The position numbers and the translations under genes are program-made. From NCBI RefSeq assembly GCF_015234135.1, contig NZ_JADGIK010000001.1, positions 528,971 through 592,970 of the forward strand: DNA of 64,000 nucleotides, written 5' to 3'. Under the pieces are notes generated by a model. The model had not been told where the DNA came from, ran no database searches, and saw nothing but the letters and a program-made list of their open reading frames with translations. The stretch's first letter is position 1. The number at the start of each line of letters is the position of its first letter. This document shows positions 54,951 to 62,798 of the stretch, piece after piece. Source of the DNA: Faecalibacter rhinopitheci. GTDB taxonomy: Bacteria; Bacteroidota; Bacteroidia; Flavobacteriales; Weeksellaceae.

Positions 54951-55634
54951 ATGAATTACCAACAAATTAAAAATTTTACAACATTCGAAGGTCTTGCTCA
55001 CACAGCTTTCGAGGGAAGTTATAATGCCTATTGTTGGCAAAGGAACTTAGAAGGAGATTTTGAAGAAATTGTAAATCAACTTTCATTAAAAGAGAATATT
55101 ACTGAAATTTCAGTTTCAGATTTACAAGCTCTAACCTTAACTGATCATGGTAATATCGCAAGAGATATTATCATCAACGATATTTCTTTATTAGAGAAAT
55201 ATGGTGCATCGCCTGTTCTTAATCTTCTTAAATGTTATGAGCGTGATAATGAATTTGATTATATATCAACAGATGTCTATTCATTTCATGTTGACCGATC
55301 ACCGGTAGCAACAGATACTTTTCTATGTACTTATTACGGGACTTCTAGTGATATTATACCTAATAACGAAGTAGAACAAAAAATTCTGATACCGGAAATT
55401 AGACAAAAATTAAAAAAATTACATGATGGAACTGAATCTGATTTTGAAAACTTTCTTAGTGAATATTTTTTTGATCTACATTATCAACTTCAACCCAATG
55501 CTCAACCTATAAATTTAGGAAATGGTAGTTTATGGAAATTAGCTGTAGATCATCCAGATCAAAATGTTTTACCCTGCGTACATAGGGCTCCTGTAGAAAA
55601 TGATGGAGAATATCGACTTTTACTCATCTGTTAA
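54951..55634 (+). CDS. Probable DUF1826-family protein
   Basis: 227 residues, no signal or membrane part. The sequence has YNAYCWQRNLEGDF at about residues 26-39, VYSFHVDRSPVATDTFLCTYYG, LWKLAVDHPDQNVLPCVHRAPV, and ends EYRLLLIC. This matches what I remember of the DUF1826 family, members of which occur near zinc-response genes in other bacteria. The Cys and His positions could hold a metal. The family call is from memory and not certain. The upstream inverted repeat suggests tight control. Confidence 0.6.
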   Translation: MNYQQIKNFTTFEGLAHTAFEGSYNAYCWQRNLEGDFEEIVNQLSLKENITEISVSDLQALTLTDHGNIARDIIINDISLLEKYGASPVLNLLKCYERDNEFDYISTDVYSFHVDRSPVATDTFLCTYYGTSSDIIPNNEVEQKILIPEIRQKLKKLHDGTESDFENFLSEYFFDLHYQLQPNAQPINLGNGSLWKLAVDHPDQNVLPCVHRAPVENDGEYRLLLIC

Positions 55635-55679
55635 AATAATAGCATGCACTCAATATGTAGAGTGGATGCTATTATTTTT
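55633..55679. terminator. Long bidirectional hairpin terminator
   Basis: An about 18-bp stem (AAAATAATAGCAT...ATGCTATTATTTT with one mismatch and inner CACTC/GAGTG), loop AATATGTA, between convergent genes. Confidence 0.85.
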
Positions 55680-55708
55680 AATTAACTAGATGATAAAATT
55701 AAGTTTGA

Positions 55709-56176
55709 TTAACAGCATCCTGAACTAGGATCACAACAAGAATTTTTTACTTCCAATACTTTAAATTTTGTATTACTTACCACAGGAATTCCACACGCAT
55801 CTTCTGCTAAACATGCAGTTTTTTTATTTTTTAAAATGAAATATTTTCCATTAAACTCTAAATCATATTTTCCAATTGTAGTAGATTGATATTCTACTTC
55901 TATTTCTGAATTTTCAATTCCTAATTGCTCTTCTGATAATTGGATAATATGCAATAATTTTTCAGGTTTCAAACGATGTTCAAAATCATCCGCATTCCAT
56001 AACTGAAAATTTACAACTTTCTCTGAACGAACTACTCCTCCACAATCAATAAAATTTTTAGTGATTTGTCCGACTTCAGTGACATGAAAATGTTCTGGTA
56101 CAAAAGTTCCATCTTCTAGTTGAAATTCTACATTTTCTAATGTAGGTAGAATTTCTTTTATTTTATTTAAATTCAT
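55709..56176 (-). CDS. DUF6428-family protein with Cys-rich tail
   Basis: 155 residues. The segment EHFHVTEVGQITKNFIDCGGVVRSEK followed by FQLWNADDFEHRLKPEKLLHII is typical of the DUF6428 proteins that accompany ArsR regulators in Bacteroidetes. It ends in VKNSCCDPSSGCC, a metal- or arsenic-binding-looking tail with further Cys residues at 114 and 119. Upstream there is an operator nearly like the one before arsR. It probably belongs to an arsenic or metal response, but no ArsB/ArsC is in the window. Confidence 0.8.
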   Translation of the reverse strand: MNLNKIKEILPTLENVEFQLEDGTFVPEHFHVTEVGQITKNFIDCGGVVRSEKVVNFQLWNADDFEHRLKPEKLLHIIQLSEEQLGIENSEIEVEYQSTTIGKYDLEFNGKYFILKNKKTACLAEDACGIPVVSNTKFKVLEVKNSCCDPSSGCC

Positions 56177-56187
56177 TTTAATATAAA

Positions 56188-56210
56188 TTATATATTGCGA
56201 TATTACGATA
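56188..56210 (-). promoter_or_regulatory. ArsR-type operator before the DUF6428 gene
   Basis: Plus strand TATTGCGATATTACGATA: a two-fold-symmetric site (12 of 18 positions) closely like the one before arsR, 11 bases before the ATG. Confidence 0.5.
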
Positions 56211-56229
56211 CGTTTTTTTTAAAAAAATC

Positions 56230-56562
56230 TTACCCACAGCATGGGTTGACCTTAACTTCTTGATCAAAAAATTGAGTGAAATGTGATTGAAAATTGATCC
56301 ATACTTTTTCATCAATACAATAACAAACAGATTTTCCTTCTATTGTTCCTTGTATAATTCCTATATTTTTTAATTCTTTTAAATGTTGGGAAATAGTAGC
56401 TTGTGCTAAACCTAATTCGTCTACTAAATCATTACAAATACACGTATTTTGGTTGATAATATATTGCAAAATAGCAATACGAGCAGGGTGTGCAAGTACT
56501 TTAAACATTGCAGCCAATTTATTCTGTTCCTCGGTAAATATTTCTGATTTCGTAAGTCCCAT
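56230..56562 (-). CDS. ArsR/SmtB-family HTH regulator
   Basis: 110 residues. A winged helix-turn-helix with LAHPARIAILQYIINQNTCICNDLVDELGLAQATISQHLKELKN. The CICND motif at helix alpha-3 holds two Cys in the ArsR position, suggesting arsenite or metal sensing; the tail also has NPCCG. The ATG at 56562 (MGLTKSEIFTEEQ) fits the family; an ATG at 56613 would place the operator inside the gene. The DUF6428 gene follows in the same direction. Confidence 0.9.
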   Translation of the reverse strand: MGLTKSEIFTEEQNKLAAMFKVLAHPARIAILQYIINQNTCICNDLVDELGLAQATISQHLKELKNIGIIQGTIEGKSVCYCIDEKVWINFQSHFTQFFDQEVKVNPCCG

Positions 56563-56571
56563 GTAGATCAA

Positions 56572-56600
56572 ATTATACATTGCAATATTACGATGATAAT
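56572..56600 (-). promoter_or_regulatory. ArsR-type operator before arsR
   Basis: Core CATTGCAATATTACGATG with 14 of 18 positions palindromic, 10 bases before the chosen ATG. The repeated site at the next gene suggests autoregulation and co-regulation. Confidence 0.55.
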
Positions 56601-56841
56601 ACCAAAACATCAATATTTTAACTTATTTTAACCTAGCAATATTCATATTGATTGTTCTGTAGAACATATACATATTATTCACCTACCCTAACATATTTAC
56701 ATTGCTTTACAATAAATCGTTTAATAAACAAAAAATTATTTCTAAAGAATCTTAAATAAATTTTACTTAATTTGACCTTTAAATTATACTATTGAATAAA
56801 ATCAACTACTGAAAATTTTAGCAATAAAACAAAACTAACTT

Positions 56842-59010
56842 ATGATTTCTAGTTACTGTGCTGATGAAAAAATCAGAATTCCAGGTAAATTTCAGGATTT
56901 TGCCTATTTAATTGGTCTAGATGCTGATGGAATCATCCATTTTTATAGTGAAAATCTAAAAAAATTATTCCCTACTGAACATGAAATTTTAAGTAAATCC
57001 ATTGACGTAATTCCAATTTTATCTCATTGGTTAAAAAATTATTTTCTCCATAAAAATGAATTTGAAGATTCGATTGATACACTAGTTATTGAAAATATAG
57101 AATATTACATCTATGTTTTAGAAAATGAATCATTTCAGTATATTCAAATTGAAGAAAAAATAGAAAGTGCTGAGGAATATAATCTAAATTTTATTAAAAT
57201 AGATGAGTACGAATCGCTTACCAAAAAAAGTGATTTATGGAATAAATTAGTGCAAGATATCTACCAATTCACCAAATATGATAGAATAATGGTGTATCAA
57301 TTTCTTGCAGATGGTTCGGGCAAAGTAATCGCAGAACGTACAATTGATCAAATCGAAAGTTATTTAAACTTACATTATCCCGAAGAAGATATTCCTAGCC
57401 AAGCTAGAGAGCTCTATCTAAGTCAAAAAAGAAGAATTTTTAGTGATATTGACGCGCCACACCATATTATTCATTCTACAACTACTGAGGTCGATTTAAC
57501 TTATTGTGAAGCACGAGCAATGTCCCCTTTACACGGTCAATATTTACGAAACTCTGGAGTTAAATCTAGTTTTAGTACTTCCATTATAGTTGAAAATAAA
57601 TTATGGGGATTGGTTACATGCCAAAATATTGAAGCGAAACACGTTGATTTAAAAAATAGAATATATGCTGAGAGGTTAACAAATTGGGCATCAAAGCTGT
57701 TTACAATTTTTAATTATAAAGCAATCAATAAATACTCGTTGGCACTGGAAGAAAATATTCAAATCCTTAAAACTAAATTATTAACCTACCCCGATTTAAA
57801 AGTAGGAATTAAAAGTAATTTTAATGATTTTCTAAAATTAGCAGCAGCAGACGGAGTTGCCTATATTAATAAAGATGAAATCATCTTTGATGGGATGACT
57901 CCTTCACCAAGTAAGATTAACGAGATCTTAGTTTGGTATCGAGAAAATCATCCTGCCGAAAATAAAACTTTTATTGATCGTTCATTTGCGAAAAAACACC
58001 CTACACTAGTGGATAATTCCAGTGAAACTTCAGGTATTATTATAAGCGAAATAAACAGAGAAGATTATAAATATTTTATTTGGTTTAGAAAAGAATACAA
58101 CGAACATATACAATGGGCGGGTAATCCTGAGAAAGAAATCATAAAAACTGAAATTAATGGAATTGAACAAAACGTTATTTCTCCACGAGCATCATTTAAA
58201 AAATTTAAACAAGAAATAAAAGGACAATCAAAAATATGGAGCAGAAAAAATGAAATAGCCATTCATAAACTTCAGAATTTATTGTACGAAATTACCTTTA
58301 ACCACTTTGATAAAATACAAGAACTAAATCATCAGCTCGTAAAAATTAATGATGAATTGGATAGCTTTGCTTCTACAATTTCTCATGATTTAGGGACACC
58401 TTTAACTGTTTCAAAACTAAATTTACAATTATTACTAACCAAAGTAAGAGAAGATGAAAGTCAGAAAACTACGCTAAAAACTGTGTTAGGACAAATTGAA
58501 ACTATGGAGGAATTGATGAAAAATGTCCTTGATTTAAGTCGCTCATCCAAAGTTGATTTAAATTTTGAAAAGATAAATATGCATCATCTTATCAAAAATA
58601 TCCTAGAAGATGTTTTAACAGTTTATTCTAATCAAAATATACAAGTGGAATGTGGGGAATTACATTTTATTCACTCAGATAAAACACTGATATATCAAGT
58701 TTTTCAGAATTTAATCTCTAATGCGGTTAAATATTCATCGAAAGAAACTGTACCCAAAATTAAAATAGAAAGTGAAGTATCCGATAATTTTATAACGTAT
58801 AGCATAATAGATAATGGTATTGGAATTCCTGAACATGAAATCTCGAATTTGTTTAAAATATTTAAACGATTGGATAATGCAACTTCTTACAAAGGAAATG
58901 GAGTTGGTTTGTCCATTGTTAAAAAAATTCTGGATCGCTTAGAGGCTACGTGCGATGTTTGTAATAATGATGATAAGGGAATCACGTTCAAATTACATTT
59001 TAAAAAATAA
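56842..59010 (+). CDS. Bacteriophytochrome histidine kinase
   Basis: 722 residues: PAS-GAF-PHY-HisKA-HATPase. Cys-6 in SYCADEKIRIPGKF is in the position of the biliverdin-binding Cys. The GAF domain has YPEEDIPSQARELY (Asp-183, PASDIP motif) and MSPLHGQYLRNSGV (His-231). At the place where most phytochromes have a second His (DrBphP His-290) there is Gln-261 (LWGLVTCQN). The PHY tongue is SPRASFKKFK, near residue 447. The kinase part has TISHDLGTPLT with His at about 514 and DNGIGIPEHE and GVGLSIVKKIL. It probably senses red/far-red light; no response regulator or haem oxygenase adjoins. Confidence 0.93.
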   Translation: MISSYCADEKIRIPGKFQDFAYLIGLDADGIIHFYSENLKKLFPTEHEILSKSIDVIPILSHWLKNYFLHKNEFEDSIDTLVIENIEYYIYVLENESFQYIQIEEKIESAEEYNLNFIKIDEYESLTKKSDLWNKLVQDIYQFTKYDRIMVYQFLADGSGKVIAERTIDQIESYLNLHYPEEDIPSQARELYLSQKRRIFSDIDAPHHIIHSTTTEVDLTYCEARAMSPLHGQYLRNSGVKSSFSTSIIVENKLWGLVTCQNIEAKHVDLKNRIYAERLTNWASKLFTIFNYKAINKYSLALEENIQILKTKLLTYPDLKVGIKSNFNDFLKLAAADGVAYINKDEIIFDGMTPSPSKINEILVWYRENHPAENKTFIDRSFAKKHPTLVDNSSETSGIIISEINREDYKYFIWFRKEYNEHIQWAGNPEKEIIKTEINGIEQNVISPRASFKKFKQEIKGQSKIWSRKNEIAIHKLQNLLYEITFNHFDKIQELNHQLVKINDELDSFASTISHDLGTPLTVSKLNLQLLLTKVREDESQKTTLKTVLGQIETMEELMKNVLDLSRSSKVDLNFEKINMHHLIKNILEDVLTVYSNQNIQVECGELHFIHSDKTLIYQVFQNLISNAVKYSSKETVPKIKIESEVSDNFITYSIIDNGIGIPEHEISNLFKIFKRLDNATSYKGNGVGLSIVKKILDRLEATCDVCNNDDKGITFKLHFKK

Positions 59011-59015
59011 TTTTC

Positions 59016-59047
59016 AAAAAAGAGGAAGCTATCACTTCCTCTTTTTT
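59016..59047 (+). terminator. Terminator after the phytochrome gene
   Basis: AAAAAAGAGGAAG and its complement across a 6-base loop, then T8. Confidence 0.9.
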
Positions 59048-59390
59048 TTGTAAATAAACCCGATACCCGAACGAACACCGAACAAGCGCTAGAGAAGCGC
59101 TATACAACGCCTACAGAAAGGATACAGAACACCTACAGAAAAGACGCACAACAATGAATTTTCATTAATCAAAACACCACATCCACATCTCAAAATATAA
59201 TTTCATTAATCATTTTCAAATTTGGCTTGTTATATTTTAAAGAATTACCAAGTGCAACAATAAATTTGTATAAGTAACAGATATATTTTAAAATTCATGT
59301 ATTGCCATTATCCTGCCTTTACCCTGCCTTTATCTAGGGAGTATCCAGCAAGTTAGCATGCGTTTATTTTTGAATTTAATTTAAACCTAA
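59048..59390. other. Gene-free stretch with small repeats
   Basis: About 340 bases, locally more GC-rich. Contents are AGCGCT/AGCGCT hairpin (near 59085-59101), two copies of CCTACAGAAA spaced by 26 bases, and CCTGCCTTTA twice. No coding frame. It may be the remains of a mobile element or a gene end. Confidence 0.4.
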
Positions 59391-59965
59391 TCATTTATTT
59401 CACAATATTATGACTATAAAAATCTCTTTGCAATACTTCTCAAATTAAACGGATGGTGTTTCATTATTTTTACATTTTTCATTCCTGAACAGATAAGTAT
59501 TTTAAAGAATTTTGATCTATTTTATCCAGATGTAACAATAGCATTTCCTTTAATTATAATCTCATTAGTGCTTATTATACTGTTTATAATCTACTATGTA
59601 ACGCTTTATAAAACTGAACTAATAATGATATTTTTAAGGGTAGAGAAATATTTAAAAGATGTAAAAATGAAACTTCAGGAGTTAGTCTAGAAAAATATAC
59701 ACAGCTATCTATTTTATTTATAGCAGTTATGCTTTTAATTTTTCATATACCTGAAGTGATAAAAGAATTCGTTACCTATTTTAGCGTGAAAGACTACTAC
59801 AGAGATATTTCAACAAATAATCTTTTAACAAGTGGAATCACTTCACTAATTGCTCTATTGGTATTAATTTTTAATGATAATGTTGCTACATTTATTATGA
59901 AAAGCACACCTTTAGGAAAGATTAGAGTGCTAATGAATCCTGCCTCTCCATTGATCAATTTCTGA
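59391..59965 (+). pseudogene. Membrane protein broken by a frameshift
   Basis: Two frames together resemble one membrane protein. Part 1 (59391-59690; no start codon) has two helices: LNGWCFIIFTFFI and AFPLIIISLVLIILFIIYYV. Part 2 in another frame can be read from about 59616 and ends at 59965, with YTQLSILFIAVMLLIFHIPEVIKEF and SGITSLIALLVLIF, ending NPASPLINF. Both are open over the overlap at 59612-59690, so a single-base shift there would join them. The missing ATG suggests decay at the 5' end as well. The family is not recognised. Confidence 0.45.
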
Positions 59966-60049
59966 GTGGTGAATTGATTATATTTGGGTACATTTTCCAT
60001 TAACTAAGTAATTGAAACTAAAATATTACAAATCCATAAAATTTTAATT

Positions 60050-61336
60050 CTATTCCTTAATAATGATTATACTGTCTTGTTCGAATTTTGCATTGAGCCA
60101 TTGTCTTAGTTTCACTTCATCAACCTTATTTACTGCAGAATAAGTTAATAATGTTTGAGTAATGACTGAATCTTTTGACACATATAAATTAGTTTTACCA
60201 AAAGATACTTTATTAATGTTTGGAAATAAAATTTTAATTTCTTGATCTGTTTTAAAATCTCCTAAGTTCAACTGATTAATTTGAGTCATCAATTGTTTTA
60301 TTCGGATGTCTTTTTCTCCTTCTATAGTATTATTCGCTTGTAATTCCATTAAAATTTCGTTATTTAAATCTGAGTTATTTTGTTTGATAACTAACTTTGT
60401 ATTGGGTAAATTGTATTGTTTTAATTTTTGATTTAATTGATGAATTTCAATTGAATCAAATTTTTCCGAAAGAAAAGCGACATCAATTCTTTTTGGATTT
60501 TGATTGAAAGAAAATTTCTTATAAATAATGGTCATTCCTTTATCGGTAAATTCATCTTTGAAATATTTTTCAACATTTTGAACAAACTTTTTTTCCTCCA
60601 ATAAATTATAGGCTAAATAAAAACTAGGAATAACTAGCAAGGACACCATGATGGTAATTGCTACTCTCACTTTTTTATCAAAAGCCTCATCTTTAGTAAC
60701 AATTGGTTTATACTTTAAGTATTTTAAAACTAAAAAAGTTGCTATCCCAATAAAAAAACAATTGATACTGTACAAATAAAGAGCGCCTGCTACAAACTTA
60801 TAATTCATAGTAGCAAAACCAAAACCTGCTGTACAAAGAGGAGGCATTAAAGCTGTTGCAATTGCAACTCCTGGAATAGGATTTCCCTTATCTTCTCTCG
60901 TTATTGACACAGCTCCCACGATACCTCCAAAAAAAGCAATAAGTACATCATATATAGTGGGTGAAGTACGTGCCAGCAGTTCAGATTGCACATCTTTAAA
61001 AGGACTGATATAAAAAAAAAGGGCTGAAACGAGAAACCCCACAGCTGTAGCTATAAGTAGATTTTTTGTAGAACGTTTTAGTAAATTAATGTCATACGTC
61101 GCCAGTGCGAATCCAGAACCTACTATAGGTCCCATTAAAGGCGAAATTAACATTGCTCCGATAATAACAGCGGTAGAATTTACATTTAATCCAATGGAAG
61201 CAATTAAAATAGCACAAGCTAAAATCCATAAGTTGGCGCCTTTAAAAGATATGTTTTTAATTACATCTTCTCTTACTTTATTTTTATTTTCTTCTCCGCG
61301 ATGAAGGTTAAACCAATTGTAAAATTTTGTTATCAT
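60050..61336 (-). CDS. DUF389 membrane protein
   Basis: 428 residues. The first half contains about six membrane helices with the DUF389 signature NSTAVIIGAMLISPLMGPIVGSGFAL (residues about 52-77), the helices LLIATAVGFLVSALFFY and VAIATALMPPLCTAGFGFA. The second half is a soluble tail with two similar beta-alpha parts (SEKFDSIEIHQLNQKLKQ...). Function is unknown; the family (TIGR00341) may be transporters. Divergent from nhaA with 115 bases between. Confidence 0.92.
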   Translation of the reverse strand: MITKFYNWFNLHRGEENKNKVREDVIKNISFKGANLWILACAILIASIGLNVNSTAVIIGAMLISPLMGPIVGSGFALATYDINLLKRSTKNLLIATAVGFLVSALFFYISPFKDVQSELLARTSPTIYDVLIAFFGGIVGAVSITREDKGNPIPGVAIATALMPPLCTAGFGFATMNYKFVAGALYLYSINCFFIGIATFLVLKYLKYKPIVTKDEAFDKKVRVAITIMVSLLVIPSFYLAYNLLEEKKFVQNVEKYFKDEFTDKGMTIIYKKFSFNQNPKRIDVAFLSEKFDSIEIHQLNQKLKQYNLPNTKLVIKQNNSDLNNEILMELQANNTIEGEKDIRIKQLMTQINQLNLGDFKTDQEIKILFPNINKVSFGKTNLYVSKDSVITQTLLTYSAVNKVDEVKLRQWLNAKFEQDSIIIIKE

Positions 61337-61451
61337 ATAAGTTAAAAGGTTTGGATCTTATAAGATATAAAATTCTATTTTGAATCTTATCCATTATTTT
61401 AAAAAAATAAAATGTTATATCTTGCTACATTATCAATTTTAACTATTAAAT

Positions 61452-62618
61452 ATGAATCAAAAAATCAATTTAAAGGTTTTTAAAGATTTTGTACAATCCA
61501 GTAATTTCGGAGGAGCATTATTATTTTTATGTGTGATCTTATCGTTAATTGTAGCCAATTCTCCTTTAGGTGAAGCACTTCAAAATCTCCTGGACACAAC
61601 AATTGGATATGAAGACGACAATATACATTTAAATTATAGTATTAGTCTGTGGATTAATGATGGTTTAATGGCAATCTTTTTTCTATTGGTTGGATTAGAA
61701 ATAAAACGAGAAATCGTAGAAGGTGAATTATCTTCACCAAAAAAGGCAATTTTACCTATTTTGGCTGCAGTGGGAGGAGCAATTATCCCTGCGGGTATTT
61801 ATATATATTTAAATAATAATTTAGATACAATAGAAGGATGGGGAATTCCAATGGCCACGGATATTGCCTTTGCTTTAGCAGTTATATCCTTATTAGATAA
61901 ACGTATTCCAATAAGTCTAAAGATATTTTTAGCAGCATTAGCTATAGTAGATGATTTAATTGCAATATTGGTTATTGCGATTTTCTATTCTTCAGGGATC
62001 CATTTGGATGCTTTAGCTTATGCAGGCATTGGAATGGTTGTATTAATTATAATGAATCGTTTCAACATTAAGAATCCATATTTATATTTAATTCCTGGTG
62101 TTTTTATTTGGTATTTTGTACATCATTCAGGAATTCATGCTACCATTGCTGGAGTTTTAATTGCTATGACAATTCCTACAAATAAATCCAATGTTGAGTC
62201 TCCCTTAGAAAGATTGGAACATGCTTTGGTCAAACCTGTCAACTTCTTAATCATTCCAATTTTTGCATTTGCTAATACTAATATAACCATACAATATGAA
62301 ATGATTGAAGGCTTAACTTCTCCATTAGGATTAGGTATTGCATTGGGATTATTATTAGGAAAACCTGTCGGTATAGTTACTGTTTCAGTTGTTTGCTCAA
62401 GATTAGGAATTGGACAATTACCTGTAAATAGTAATCTAATTCATATGATAGGCGTAGGCTTATTAGCTGGTATAGGTTTTACGATGTCAATTTTTATTTC
62501 AATATTATCATTTAGTAATCCATTGCATGTAGAAGAAGCTAAACTTTCAGTATTACTGACTTCATTAATTGCTGGTATATTAGGATATTTTGTCTTAAGA
62601 AGGGCAGGAAATAAATAA
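61452..62618 (+). CDS. nhaA: Na+/H+ antiporter NhaA
   Basis: 388 residues with about 12 helices. Family motifs: FLLVGLEIKREIVEGELSS, MATDIAFALAVISLL (Asp equivalent to Asp-133) and LAIVDDLIAILVIAIFY (the two transport Asp, 163/164). The C-terminus has LLAGIGFTMSIFISIL. It expels sodium using the proton gradient. A hairpin follows directly after the stop, and then the CRISPR array. Confidence 0.97.
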   Translation: MNQKINLKVFKDFVQSSNFGGALLFLCVILSLIVANSPLGEALQNLLDTTIGYEDDNIHLNYSISLWINDGLMAIFFLLVGLEIKREIVEGELSSPKKAILPILAAVGGAIIPAGIYIYLNNNLDTIEGWGIPMATDIAFALAVISLLDKRIPISLKIFLAALAIVDDLIAILVIAIFYSSGIHLDALAYAGIGMVVLIIMNRFNIKNPYLYLIPGVFIWYFVHHSGIHATIAGVLIAMTIPTNKSNVESPLERLEHALVKPVNFLIIPIFAFANTNITIQYEMIEGLTSPLGLGIALGLLLGKPVGIVTVSVVCSRLGIGQLPVNSNLIHMIGVGLLAGIGFTMSIFISILSFSNPLHVEEAKLSVLLTSLIAGILGYFVLRRAGNK

Positions 62619-62646
62619 AGCTAAGAAAAAATGCTAAGCTTTATTT
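62613..62646 (+). terminator. Probable terminator after nhaA
   Basis: AAATAAAGCT (overlapping the stop) pairs with AGCTTTATTT across 14 bases; the 3' side is T-rich but not a clean T-run. Confidence 0.5.
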
Positions 62647-62720
62647 ATCGCTCTATTCGTACAATAATTTATTGGAATATAATTAAAATCTGGGATCATA
62701 TTATTTCTCATTAAGATATC

Positions 62721-62768
62721 GTTATAAATTGAATTCATTTTAATAGTTGCCACCAAAGCAATTACAAC
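62721..62768 (+). repeat. Degenerate first CRISPR repeat
   Basis: 48 bases. The first ten (GTTATAAATT) match the repeat start with two changes, and the last 19 (ACCAAAGCAATTACAAC preceded by CC) are intact from ACC on, with drift and one extra base between. It is followed by a 30-nt spacer (62769-62798) and a perfect repeat, so it is a true array member. Confidence 0.75.
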
Positions 62769-62798
62769 TAATGCCGATTAGAACAAAAGAAAAAGCTT

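Noticed and set aside
59797..60000. 67-codon minus-strand frame opposite the broken membrane gene
   Set aside because: It mirrors the second half of the plus-strand frame that has clear membrane helices.
62619..62720. tracrRNA between nhaA and the array
   Set aside because: No sequence complementary to the repeat start of useful length, only the decayed repeat in the same direction.
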